Source of the DNA: Whalleya microplaca
Taxonomy: Eukaryota > Ascomycota > Sordariomycetes > Xylariales > Xylariaceae
Length of the DNA stretch: 64,000 bases
Reading direction: 5' to 3'
NCBI GenBank assembly: GCA_022497155.1
Contig: MU385745.1
Span: forward strand, 1 to 64,000
The position numbers and the translations under genes are program-made. Of the stretch, positions 1 to 11,566 are shown one piece after another. Every line of letters starts with the position of its first letter. Position 1 is the first letter of the stretch. The notes under the pieces were generated by a model. It saw only the letters and a list, made by a program, of their open reading frames with translations, did no database searches and was not told the origin of the DNA.

Positions 1-95
<95 letters not shown>

Positions 96-1012
96 TTTAT
101 TTTTATATTTAATTAACGTTTATTATACCCTTTTATTAATTTAATAGCCGCTTAATAACATTATACGTTATTTTTTATAAAGCTTTAAGTTTTTAAAGCC
201 GATTTTATAATTGTCACGTGTTATAAAGGTTAAAGTGGCTTAGCGACTTAATTTTTATATATTTTATATAATATTAAAATAAAGGGAAAAAAAATTTAAA
301 CTAAAAAGTCGGCCGAGAAATTTATTATATATATTAAGTGTAAGGTTTAAGCTAATTACGTAATGCGTATAAACCACACCTTAATCTTATGTTTAATTTA
401 TATTATAATAATAATACCCTTTACTTTTATAAATAATATTAAAAAAAGTGTGTAATAAATTGCCTTATTAAATAAACTGTGAGAGACTTTACCGTGTACC
501 TTTATATATTATTAAATTAAGTTATTATTAAAATAATAATTCTTAAAAGCTAAGGGTATAAAAGATAATATAATAAGCAAGATATTGTTATCTTTTAGCA
601 GCACTAATCTTTATATCAGTAACGCCCTTTAGGCGTGAGAAAGCGAAATAGCTATACCATGTAAGATTTAAGGTGGCACTCGAATATCTAGTACTAGCTA
701 TATACCACAACTAGCACGCCGACACGTCGCACTAGGTTGTGACATCTATTATATCACTAAGTACTACATGTCTCTCTTCTCTTCTCTCCTTTAAGGTAAG
801 ACTTTATATTTTAAGCATTTTATACTTTAACGCCACATCCGGAACTTCTCGTCCGGAACTTCTCGTTTATTTCCCACACTTTTCAAGTGTTAATAAAGAT
901 ATTATAACATAGTACAGCCTAAGTCAATAAAAATGTAGGGTTTAATATAGATTCGACCAAATTTATATCCAGCTCATTTGGATCGAAACTTGTGTCTAAG
1001 GCAGTACTTCAA
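1..1012. repeat. AT-rich repeat-like block with (TTA)n microsatellite
   Basis: Positions 1-95 are a nearly pure TTA trinucleotide tract. The following sequence to about 600 is overwhelmingly A+T with few C residues outside TA-rich contexts, in sharp contrast to the coding DNA that begins at 1013. This is the look of a transposon remnant altered by repeat-induced point mutation, which is an inference. A 14-bp unit starting TCCGGAACTT is repeated head to tail at 838-851 and 852-865. The piece 738-909 starts TGTGACATC and ends ATAACA, like a short solo LTR, but its flanks do not give a clean target-site duplication. No open reading frame of interest is seen. Confidence 0.6.
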
Positions 1013-2942
1013 CTATTCAAGGATTGGCTGAGCAAGCTCTCGTTTCTGAAATCTGACGTGGAAGTCTACAGGCCTTACAAACCATCCATTCCAAAATCGC
1101 GGCTTCTTAGAAGAGTCTTCTAGCTGGAGCTGTATCTCCCGAGTGTCAGTAACAAAAAATGGCAGGACTGGGATATGAGTGAGCTTACGTCAAATCTCCT
1201 GAGCACACTAGGGATCAACTTGTACATTTCCATCAGGCCGATGTGCTTGCCTAGACAGACTCTAGGGCCCATTCCGAACTGCATTAGCGTATTTTTCATT
1301 CTGCGTACTATGGAACTGGGAGTCAGTATTTTCTCTGTAAGATGGTTTGGTAGACATGTCTTAGGAGCAGTCAACTCTTGAATGATCTCCGATGGAGAAC
1401 TTCTGCGCTTGAACAGAACATAGAGGGTGATAAAGGACTCTAGATGCAAACTCACTTCTCGCCAGTTCTTGTTCCTTGTCCTTTTTGTCGTTTACTAACC
1501 AACGTTCTGGCCTGTATGCTTCAACATCGTCGCCGAAAACCTCCTTGCTTCTATGGATGACCCAAGCGTTACACCCAACAATGGTTCCTCCCTTGACAAA
1601 CTTGCCGCCGATTTCGAGGCCTTCCGCTGGTACCACTCTCTCAAATGGAAGGCCTGGTGCGGGATGAATACGGAATGCTTCATTGATGCACGCATCCAGG
1701 TAGGGGAGATCTTGGCTCTCAGCCCAAGTCACAAGGCCTTTGTAATTGTCCTTGAAGTGTCCCTTTCTAGCCTTGTCGTCCAACTCACTCCTGAGCTTCT
1801 TCAGACATTCAGGGTGTCTGAGGAGAGAGGCAAATACTCCACTAAGCGAGACAGCCGCAGGCTCTGATCCGGCGAAACCCATTGATACGCACATGGTCAC
1901 CACGAGTTGATCGGTGAAGAAATCGGGGCGCTCGGTCTTCGCTTGGATGAAATGTGACAGCAGGTCTGGAGGAGTATCCTGGGTCTGCTCCCAAGCAAAA
2001 TTTTCCTTGGAGAAGGACTGGCCCGACGGATGGCGCTCGGCCAGCCGGGCCTGAGCAAAACGTGCAACCGGAAATGTCGCATTTACAAGACCGTATTTGG
2101 CGGCCCATAGATATAGAGGGTTCTTATTCCAGAGCTTGTCGAGTAAGGGGATCTGCCCAATCTATGCATGCCTTCAGCCCTGGTTAGTCTCATTGTATGG
2201 TGGTTGGATTCCCTTACCAGGGCAGCGTAGTCAAACAGTCTCGCGTTATCACGAACGATATGATCAACGTCTGAATTAGATTCGAGAAAGCCGTGTCTCT
2301 TGGAATACACCATGTCTCCGATGACATCAAAGGTATAAAACTGAAGCCAGCGGTAGAAATTGCAAACGTCACCTGTGGCGGCAAATCTGTTTTCCGTTTG
2401 GTCCAAGAAGATTCCATTCGTCGAATCGAAGAAAGGTTCATATTGCATCTGGGTAGACATGCTGAATGCGCTATTGACGCTTCTCTTCAGCTGCGAGTGA
2501 AAGTGCTCCGACTGAGTACTGAATAGCGTCGGCAGAGGCTTGCCCTTAGCAGTTGCCATCTGGACGGGATAAAAATCCGACTAAGTGGTCTATTAGCTTT
2601 TACAAGTTCTCCCTGCCAGTTGAGCAGGTTATATACCTTCGTAAACCCCTTCCCGAGGCCGTAGATCGTCTTGATAACGTTGGGGTTTCCAAAAGAAAGG
2701 GCGTTTGGCCCCAGCCGGACGACATCGCCATATTTTTCATGAAGTCTGATGTGCCATTGCTCCGGCCGGCGTAGCCAGACCTTGTAAAACCGAGGCCAGT
2801 CAGAGAACTGTGCTAAGAATGGCCCAGGATATTTGTTCAAGCCTCTTCTGAAGTAATTACGTGCCAGATAAAGAACAGTGGTCGCTAGTAAGACTAACGG
2901 CCACTGTCGTGCCAACACTTCGAAAAGCGAACCTGCAATCAT
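1013..2942 (-). CDS. Cytochrome P450 monooxygenase (pisatin demethylase-like)
   Basis: Five exons: 2637-2942, 2218-2580, 1456-2161, 1189-1307 and 1013-1129, giving 536 aa. All joins keep frame. An N-terminal hydrophobic anchor at residues about 8-27 is followed by a proline-rich hinge (KYPGPF). The I-helix has AGSEP. ExxR is E384-R387 (EAFR), the PERW motif follows, and the haem motif FGMGPRVC puts the ligand at Cys476. The family is a microsomal haem-thiolate monooxygenase that uses NADPH-P450 reductase; the substrate is unknown. The last intron (1130-1188, GTAAGC donor, TACTGAC branch) is easily missed. Reading through it truncates the protein, while splicing restores a normal P450 tail (WNGWFVRPVDFHVRF). 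It lies on the same strand as the regulator and the dioxygenase to its right. Confidence 0.88.
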
Positions 2943-4320
2943 AATGACAGTAACACAATAATAGAGTTCTAGCCAACATAGACCAGTTTTCTTCGATCTC
3001 TCACTACCCCTGAGGAAACCCGGGCGAATATATATCACTCGTGTGGATACAGCTGCAAGGATGATTCGAATACCGACTGAGCATTGATAGGGGGAAAGTT
3101 GAATCGGAAGCACTCGCGGAGTGCCCTTTCAGCCCTTTGCATATGCATTGAGGTTCGGTAGTTGGTCGTAGCATGGATCGTACTCCTTGGTCCAGGTTCT
3201 GGCCCCCTAAGAAGTAAACGATCTGACCTTGCATGCTTCGTCCAGGGCAAGGCAAAAAGTTTGGAGTGCATAGTTTACGTGGCTAGGCAGTAGGAAGGTA
3301 TTAGGTGATCTCTTTCCCCATGAATATTATTGGATAGGAGAACGGTTACATGGCAGGGTAGATGAGGTAAGATACCTTCATATAGTATATCACCGGTCAT
3401 CATTTATCTCCGAAAATCCTTCTCTGCAACTCTACCCATGCATCTCCGAGTACGCATGTCGGGTGTAACCCCAATCGCGGCCTTGCTGACTTGCCACTGA
3501 GCCGCCGAGTCCAATAGGTTCGCGTACCACAAACACATGCGTCCGAAGTCGACGGGTAGATAAGCCTGAAAGCCGGGTAAACTGTGTTACCATGAATTCC
3601 ATGCAGCACGGAGCGGCTTCCGGCCGGCCGCTGCCGAAGCTAAACGAGAGTCAAAAAATATTGGGTCGCACTAGATATACGCACTCATGGACCATGGTCG
3701 CCGGATAGGTCCGATGTTGTCCCTATCAAGTCATGCTGGGGCTAGGGTCGATTATATTCTGTATTCTTTTCTCGATATTAGGGACCTCTTCCTGCGGCCA
3801 CAATATGGTATGTCCCTTGCCTAAAGTGCAAGAAGGCTTTCTCCTCTTCTTACAGTCTTCTGCAGTCAACCTGCCCACCGCCGCTGGGATCTGGCGAATA
3901 TATTCGGGGACTGAGACTTCGGTGTCCATTAGAATAGATGTCGTACGATGAAGTTATCTTCTTAGTAACTCCATCAAGGGGACTACTTTCCCTCGAAAAG
4001 GCAACATGAAAACCGGCATTGCATATTATCCACGCAGGAGTCTTTGTCCCTCTTCCCGCCCCACAGTGTTTTTATAGGCACTAGCACGAAATCGTGTGGT
4101 TGTCGCTTGACCGAACATAACCTCAATCCCATATACGACGATTTAAACGCCATATATTTCAGGCTTGTCCCATCCGTACCCTACCGCCCGAGACATTGGG
4201 ACCTTGACATGGTATATCCGAAGACATCGCACACTTTGTAAGGTCATTAAGCTTCTCCCCATCATGTTCTTAGTGGAGGCCCGATCGTCAGTCCTGATGC
4301 CCAGGAGTAAACTCTTCAGT
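2943..4320. other. Intergenic region upstream of the P450
   Basis: About 1.4 kb between the P450 start and the stop codon of the Zn2Cys6 regulator. Small open frames on both strands lack codon structure or family resemblance. It should contain the P450 promoter. I see no repeat or RNA gene. Confidence 0.6.
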
Positions 4321-6757
4321 CTATTTGAAGAGAGAGTGCCCTAAATCTATGTGACCGTTTTCATCTAGTAGAGGAAACATGTTGAGAGCGCCGAAAACAT
4401 TATCTATCTGGTCTTGCTGTCTCCTATCTGGAGAAGAGACATCCGGTGTCGAGCCAAGCGATCCCAGAGCGAGCAATGCCGGATCGATTCCGCTAAAGGG
4501 TGAGCCAGCGACTCCGTGACTTAACAAGCTCTGGTCGGTGCTAGTTTCCTGGAAGTTCAAGGTACCATGTTCCTGCTCGGCAGATTCGACTGGCGCAGAT
4601 ACTTCTCGACGCGGGAGCTCGTGTGGTATTAAACCGAATAGTTGAGATGAGCTCTCCGTGATTCGCAGACGTTCGTCGGTGTCTCTCTTCTGGAGGTACT
4701 GTAAGGTACTGGCCATCAATGACCTTGCAATGAGTGAGTACTCCGCGGCATTCATGTCGTTCTCTGCAAAATGTCCTAGCGAATCTATAGACATGCGCAT
4801 ATACTTTTCTAATATGCGACCAAAGCCACCGAGAAGACCAACTCCAAGGACCAACGATGAGACAAAAAGCCACGACCTTCATTGCTCAGTTAGCAAGGAT
4901 TAGACGCTTTGGGTCCAACTATGACTCACGTTATCATTGGCATCCGTTCATCAAGAACCTGCCGATTAATCAGGTCTAACACCAGTTCAGCCATCAAACT
5001 AGCTGCGTCGATGCAAGCATTGGCAAGCCTTGACCGTCCCGAGTTTTCATCGATGACGCTGCGGGCGCTATGTCTGTCAATCCTTCCAGGTAGACGCTTA
5101 CATAACTCATACATGAGGAAGGGTCTAGAAACCAGCATTACTGCGTAATAATAAGAAGACAGGACCTGACATGCCCCAACAACCTCTGGTATATCGTCGT
5201 GGAACGACTTTGTGATGGCGCGTTTCAGATGGAGCAGCCACCTGTTTGACCAGTCTCGAAGTTGACGTGAGATTCCTTCAGTAAGTTGCAGTGAAATCTT
5301 TCTTCTCGAATATATTCGAAGCACGATATCCTCAGTGATTGACAGTATTTGGACGGATGCATTCATGATATCGAACTTCTCGTACCCGTCCGTACCAACG
5401 ACACGAAAGGGTACGGTGCAATCTACATCCGACATGGCGGGAGGCCTGCCCATCGAAATGCTGAGGAACAGATCAAGAGTTCGGAGGCTCTTCCAGAGTC
5501 GGTCCCTAACAAGCATTAGCTTGATTGTTCCTACTCATTGCCAGATTAATACCTTTGATTGTGCACGTCAGCTCCAAACCGAGAATTGATCTCTGTTCTA
5601 TGTACGCCAATTGAGTAGGCAGCTCGCGCGGCGATACCTTTCCACTGTCAGTTGAAGGACTAATCAGAACTTGCGTTTCGTTTACTCTCTTACCAAAGTA
5701 CAGAAACGCTCCATTGGCCTGGCATGCCCTAAGCATATACAACGTTACAAGTGTGAACGCTTGAATTGTTCCGATGCCCAAATTACCGCCAAGACCACGC
5801 AACGCGAGATTTTTGGCATACTGAAAGTACTCAGTAGCCGATTCATCATTGATGGACTGCGCACCAATGGCCAATATCAAGTAGTTGACTGCCGATGTCA
5901 CGTTCGGATTGGATCCTTTCTCGGCAGCCCAAACCAAGATATTTTCTACGAGATGAGCCGTGTCAAAGAAATCGATCAACCCAGAGGTCTGCAGCGATGT
6001 TAGTAGACCGCGCGCTCTGAACTAGCTTAATAATTAGATTAAACATACCACATATGTGTAGATGGATACTAGCCTTCCAACGCTGTGGCAATCTACCTGC
6101 GGCTCTTCGTTGTTCACAGCTAGGAATTGGTTGGCGCTAATACTGTCCAGCGCTGACACTCGACCGATTTGAGCTGCGAAGGCATTGGAGTCCACCCGAG
6201 ATGTCACGATCTGGCGGACTGTTTGAAAAAACGACAGAGGGGCACAGTCGCCAATGAAAACTGCATCGAGTTTATTAACGACATACGCGTTGGGGTATTA
6301 CAGCTGCACGCCGTACTTAATTTACCCTGAGTATCACATAATAAACGTGCTTCTCTAGGTACATCTGTATCTTCCTCCGTATACACATCACCAGGCCGAG
6401 GAGCGAAGCCAGCTGATATTCGAGGAGACACAGTCGAAGACGCGCTGGCAATAGGATCATCGGATAGAGTGTCGGGTCTAGCGGGTCGCGGGACGGAGGG
6501 CGGGACGGATGCTGTCTGGGAAGGTGTTGAAGACGGACCCGATTTGTTCCGTCGACGGCGGCTTGCAGGAGAGAAGTGGCACGTCAAGCTTCGCTGCCGA
6601 TTTTTGCAATAGCTACACGGCAAGGTCCCATCACATTTGACTACATTCATTCGTCAATTATGGCCATCATCCACAAATTCCGTTCCCAAGTACCTTTCCT
6701 CTGTTTACAAGTGTCACAGGCATTAGCAACTCGCATGCGGGTATTCAATACAGGCAT
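4321..6757 (-). CDS. Zn2Cys6 fungal transcription factor with fungal_trans domain
   Basis: Seven exons: 6694-6757, 6326-6640, 6049-6260, 5694-5988, 5553-5637, 4930-5505 and 4321-4876, giving 700 aa. The zinc cluster is C14-x2-C17-x6-C24-x5-C30-x2-C33-x8-C42, and the first intron interrupts it. A basic and Ser/Pro-rich linker follows. The fungal-specific regulatory domain covers roughly residues 200-450 and has the signature AYSIGVHRTE ... RDRLWKSLRTLDLFLSISMGRPP. The ATG at 6757 is chosen because an in-frame TGA lies just upstream and the cluster starts 13 residues in. It is a nuclear DNA-binding activator or repressor, presumably binding CGG triplets. Being between the dioxygenase and the P450 on the same strand, it could regulate both; that is inference. 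Confidence 0.88.
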
Positions 6758-7239
6758 GGTGCCTCAATGGTTTGACGGGAGCATTCCAAGAGAACCGTTC
6801 TATCTCATTTCGGGTTCCGTGGAAAGAAACGATATCACTTATTATTATGATAGATTATCTAATAAACGTCGCCGAGCATTATTTGAGAAGGCGGATCTCG
6901 GATCCTCGGAACTGTTGTGTCGGAAGAAAATGCCTTGGCGTGGCCCTAAGTAACAGTGCGCAACAATATCCGAACTTCCGTCATTGCATGTCACTGAGTA
7001 AGATTTTTGTTTTGTTTTATTTTCTCCTGAGTATTGTTCTCTTCTTTCAATTTATGTGGGACCTAATCGGAGTTCCAAGCCTTTCGATTCTAGATGATTT
7101 GAAGTTATTATCACTTTCGACTTCGAGAACATCATGTTGTGAGTGCAAAGTATTCCCCCTTTTCCATTCACTCCCAAAGCTTAATCCCTTAACCATGAGT
7201 TTCGTTCTTGAAACAGCTCGGGGTTGATTTGAAATATTA
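6758..7239. other. Intergenic region between the dioxygenase and the regulator
   Basis: About 480 bp between the dioxygenase stop codon and the regulator start. A GGATCTCGGATC-like run near 6890 echoes a threefold GATCTCG repeat near 8966. No gene is seen. It is the likely promoter of the Zn2Cys6 gene. Confidence 0.55.
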
Positions 7240-8794
7240 TCATTTTAGTGTGGCCTTTATCCCTGATGGGAACGTCCCTGTCATGTATGTTTCGTCGCGT
7301 GTCTGCCTTAGAAATGGTATTAGTGCGGTGCCTCCGGTTCCAGTCAACTCCCCTTGCCGCTGGTTGGCTTGCGACGATGTAGCAAGGTTGACCGAAGGAA
7401 CATGGGACTGCCTCCTTGAAGGTATAATGATGTATCTCGTCACCATCTGCATGTGCTTGTTGCGAAAATCACCAAGTGCTTTAGTAGCAGCTTGGAATGA
7501 TCGCTTCAGTCGCCCCTGTTCGTCCGATGTAGCAGACGTGTCAACATGTTTCCTGAGATTGCACGTTTGTGAGATATGCTGTAGGAACGCACTATGTCCC
7601 GCCGGCACTGCGAAGTCAAGAGTCAGCATGTTCTCAACCCTGGTGGTTTGACGAGTGATCGGGAGCTCTACAATCTGCATCGAGAGATTCGAACTCCCAA
7701 ATGGACTCTAAAAGGTAATTATTGCTTCTGGAATAAGAGACAGGGGCAATTCAATACTCTAAATGCTACTTACTGTATGAGCGAACTTCTTCGTGGAAGG
7801 TGGGTGCAGTTTTCGACCCGTCTGAAGATAATGTTGACTTCGTTTGCGAACTGCCTCCAACTATTGCATGTTCGACTCCAAGGACAATGTCGAAGAGTTG
7901 AATAAGAGAGCTCTGTCCATTACTCCCCCCTCGCAGTTGCTTCCATGTTTTTGTCCCGTTCCAATCCTCGTAAAGCACTCCATTTGGCAAGCCAGCGGCA
8001 GCCATATTCTTACTTCCAGCTAGGTACGGACGGATTTGATGGTAGAACACCATTGGGTCGCATTTCTCGTACATTCGATTAAGAAGTCGGGCCAGTTTTC
8101 CGATGCACATGGTCATTTCATCTAGGCCCTCTATCGTTGTTGAATAATCACAATATTCGATGGCTTCAAGTGCCCGTAATATGACCGGGATTATATATGC
8201 GCCTTCAGCTTCCATTGCAACGGACACGGAGAAGAACCATGATTCATCTTCCGTACCACTAAACGTATGCAGTGCTTCTATGCTGTCGAGATCCCCGAAG
8301 TTGCCAGTCGTCGTCGTAAAATTCCATAAGTTCAATGCTGAATAAGTAGCTACTGGTGGAAGATCCAAAAGCTCGGATATCTGAAGGTACGGCGCTGAGA
8401 TGACTGGTGGGAGCACCTAGAAATGTGTTAGCAACAATATGTACGAAACCTAGTGGAGCAGATACTATACTTCAGACGCGTTATCGCCACCCCAAACATA
8501 GCTATGGGATAAGAACGATAGAATCACATAAGCTCGACGCCATTCTTCTTCGGTGTGTAATCTCTTTGTAGAAAGCATTGGTAAGCCGTCGATGGTATTT
8601 CGAAGAGACTTTTGCTTTAGTAAGGACGGGAGGTGGTCTAACACAGTCTCCCAAGGATCATAGTAAGGATCATTGAGACGCTTCAGTGGTGCACGATCAG
8701 GGAGAAACCCATTCCTGGTAATTGAAAACTCATTGAACAATATAGACCCGGGCGGTCCGTGACTTGGTGAAGATTCGGCGGAACTCAACATCAT
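7240..8794 (-). CDS. Indoleamine 2,3-dioxygenase family protein
   Basis: Three exons: 8471-8794, 7774-8416 and 7240-7607, giving 444 aa, the usual size of the family. The family oxidatively opens the pyrrole ring of L-tryptophan to N-formylkynurenine using haem and O2, the first step of the kynurenine pathway, in the cytosol. Visible signatures are TGTEDESWF, RPYLAGSKNM, LRGGSNGQSSLIQ, the FRNKHMQMVTRYI segment carrying the probable proximal haem histidine (His374), and GTGGTALIPFL near the C terminus. The second intron is long at 166 nt, but its join restores the conserved SYMPAGH segment. Fungi carry several IDO paralogues (alpha, beta, gamma), some with weak tryptophan activity. Which one this is cannot be decided here, so I do not assign BNA2. 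It is followed on the same strand by the regulator and the P450. Confidence 0.9.
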
Positions 8795-10447
8795 AGAAGT
8801 GAGGTGAATTTTGGCTACTCCAAAGTCGTAGTGTCAACAAGTAGTCGAAGAGAAACGCGATATTCACTTGGGATAAAACTCGATTTGTTTACAGTAATCA
8901 GTTCTACCAAACCTAACTGTGAGTTTTATGTTTGCAAGTAGTTCCGTCATCTTCATACGACTGGCGATCTCGGATCTCGGATCTCGGAACGCGGAAGTAG
9001 ATATCTTTTAAGTATCAAGATCATCCAAACATTTTCTGATACATAGTGCTGGAATAGTTATCCCATAGTGGCTCCCTATGTAATGTATGCTCCCTTAAAC
9101 ATTACCAAATGTCTTTATCCAATCCCCCTTAAGCCACACATCTATGTGTAATATCTAGCTTCGTCGGCATGATCGACTACAAGGCAGTATAGATTCTAGA
9201 AGTGAGCAGGTATAACATATAAAGAGAAATACAAGTCGAAAACTAATAAGCGACATAATAGACGTAGTGATCATAGAACCCTTAATAGGCCGTAAGACAT
9301 TCAGCGCTAGGGAGAAAGGTGACTTAGTTTAGAAGTGTACCATCAACAATGGGATCTCCCGGGCAACACGGGAATGAACTCAAAATTCAGTCAAGTTAAC
9401 TCAGCCTTTCAAACCAGTTGTAATCATGGAATCACCCATGTGATTATCACACACACAATAGCCCTGGTAATAAGCTTATTGAAACATGACCAATGCCACG
9501 TCATAAGCGTCTCGGAGCGTGTTCCGTATGATGCATCTGCATCCTTTTCTTACCGCTCCTTGCCGTCGGTTACCAGCCTCTCGCTTCCTCTCTTCGGCGG
9601 AAGTTTTCATAGGTGAATAATTTTCATTGCTCTTGTTCACCCGTATTACGCCATTACACCAGTTGAGTTTGTGGCATATCAAGACACCGCCACTATAAGT
9701 CCAAACACTTGTTTGGCACGCCCGTTAGAGCAATTAGTGAACCGGTGGAACCCATGTGCCAAGGTCGCTGGACGGCTATACAGAAAGCGCTCTTATGTTT
9801 AGGAGCCATCTATGGAACTTCACATCCCCTCCTTCCCCCCTCTTTTTGACCATTTTAAGGTGGATCGTGGAATGTTTAAGAACGGGCGGCAATCTTGCAT
9901 CATTCGCTCAACTTGCCTAGGCTCACATTTTATCGATAGGATTTCGATGATCGATTGATCTAGACCTTATGTTAAACACCTGAATGGTAAAATATGCATA
10001 TCAATAGACTTCGTGATGTAGTTCATCATCACTTCAGTCGATTACACCAAAGGTTCCTAGTAAGAAAGCACGAAATCCAATATGAGAAATTCATGCCTTT
10101 AGAACCTCTGTCTAGTTAAAATTGAAATAGCGGCGTTGCTTAGCTCTTGGTAAAACTACGTTCTCTGATGTTAGAGGCGGTCCCCTCTCCTGTCTTCATG
10201 CTAAGTTGAATAATTTCAGCAATGAGTGATGTACGACTAGTAGCCAGGGTAGACGAAATCCGATAAATTCTATATCCAGCAATAAACTGGCCAATTTCGG
10301 AAACACGTTGCTTCCTGCCTAGTTGACTATCTAAGTTTCTATTATAAAGCCCTTTAATCCTAAAAGTCCCTTATATGATATCTTTCTTGCGTATTATTTC
10401 ATCAATGCCACCATAAGCTCGACGTGGATGAGTTGTTCTAGCCGTCT
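8795..10447. other. Intergenic region
   Basis: About 1.65 kb between the dioxygenase start and the GH105 stop. A short direct repeat (three copies of GATCTCG) sits near 8966-8988. No coding, RNA or mobile element is recognised. Confidence 0.55.
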
Positions 10448-11566
10448 TTAGATAAACACCCTTAAAAATTCAACAAGGGCAATGATGGCCATGGCTTGTC
10501 CATACGGCATGCTCGTTATCGGGATATCCTTGTAATGCTGCAAATCATGCCCCATGCCCGTGCCGAAAGATGTGTTCAGCAGTTCGCCGTTGGCATCGAC
10601 GTTGTTCAGCACTGCCCGTACTGCCCTAAGCGCTATAGCTTCGTATTCCTTCGTGATATACTTCTTCCTTTGGGCTTTGAGAATGCCGAAAGCGAACCCT
10701 GCCGTAGCACTTGACTCAACGTACGAACCTTCCTCCTCGGGTTGGTCTAGAAGTGTGCGCCATAGACCAGACGACGTTTGTAATGGCTTCAAGGCTTCGC
10801 ACTGTGCATTCAGAGTGTCCAAGAGATGGGCTCGTATCGGATCGCCCGGGGGCAGATCCAACAACTCTAAGAACTCTGGGATCACTATCGTTAACCAAGA
10901 GTTTCCTCGCGCCCATAGCGCATCTGCGAAGTTGTGGCCCCCGTCATGAAATGTCCAGCCGTGGAAGAACAGTCCTGACTTCGTATCGAATAAGTATTTG
11001 ATGTGAATGAGGAACTGGCGTTTGGCTTCGTCGACATAATGCGGTCTGTTGAGCAGCTTTCCAATCTTGGCCAAAGGCATGACGGTCATCATGAGAGTGT
11101 CGTCCCATAATTGCTGGTCGTTGACTTCCAGGTACGTGATGTGTTGCATGCCGCCATACTTGGTCCTCTCGAGGTCGTGGTAAGCCCACTCGGCCCAGCT
11201 GTCCAGCCACGGAAGATATGTCTGATTGCCGGTTTTCTCATATACGTAGGCCAGTGTCAGAAACACGGCCATGGTGTTGATATTTTTGGTAGTGCCACCG
11301 TTGGCGAACCGATTGGCGAACCATTCCTCGATGATCTTCAGATACTTCTCGTCTCCGGTCAACGAATAGTAGGCCCAGATACCGTTGAGGCCAATGCCGT
11401 GGGTCCATTCCCAGTCATTCCATCCTTTGGTGTCGATGACACGGCCATCGGCCAAGGTCATCAGGAATTCCCCTGTGTTGTCCTTGATGTTCACGAGTCC
11501 ATCGATGAGGAGTTGGATCTTGGCATGTATCTCGCTGGATTTGAACCCGTGGACCTCGGCGGGCAT
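10448..11566 (-). CDS. GH105 unsaturated rhamnogalacturonyl hydrolase
   Basis: Single exon, 372 aa, with no signal peptide, so probably intracellular. The family removes the unsaturated galacturonyl residue from oligosaccharides released by rhamnogalacturonan or pectate lyases. The GH105 (YteR/YesR) signatures are the WTHGIGLNGI segment near residue 54, QLWDDTLMM with candidate catalytic Asp155/Asp156, FFHGWTFHDG, ALWARGNSWL, and the final GMGHDLQHYKDIPITSMPYGQ stretch. The six-hairpin barrel accounts for the full length, so the gene looks intact. It is divergent from an MFS carrier gene, with 1.1 kb shared between them. That suggests import and cleavage of pectin fragments as a unit. The exact substrate (rhamnogalacturonan versus other unsaturated uronides) is not determined. 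Confidence 0.9.
   Translation of the reverse strand: MPAEVHGFKSSEIHAKIQLLIDGLVNIKDNTGEFLMTLADGRVIDTKGWNDWEWTHGIGLNGIWAYYSLTGDEKYLKIIEEWFANRFANGGTTKNINTMAVFLTLAYVYEKTGNQTYLPWLDSWAEWAYHDLERTKYGGMQHITYLEVNDQQLWDDTLMMTVMPLAKIGKLLNRPHYVDEAKRQFLIHIKYLFDTKSGLFFHGWTFHDGGHNFADALWARGNSWLTIVIPEFLELLDLPPGDPIRAHLLDTLNAQCEALKPLQTSSGLWRTLLDQPEEEGSYVESSATAGFAFGILKAQRKKYITKEYEAIALRAVRAVLNNVDANGELLNTSFGTGMGHDLQHYKDIPITSMPYGQAMAIIALVEFLRVFI

Noticed and set aside
1120..1188. Apparent frameshift and premature stop in the P450 C terminus
   Set aside because: A canonical 59-nt phase-0 intron explains it and restores the family C terminus.
7675..7705. tRNA T-arm-like sequence (GTTCGAATC with a pairable 5-bp stem) on the minus strand inside the IDO intron
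   Set aside because: No anticodon stem, D-arm or matching acceptor strand can be formed around it.
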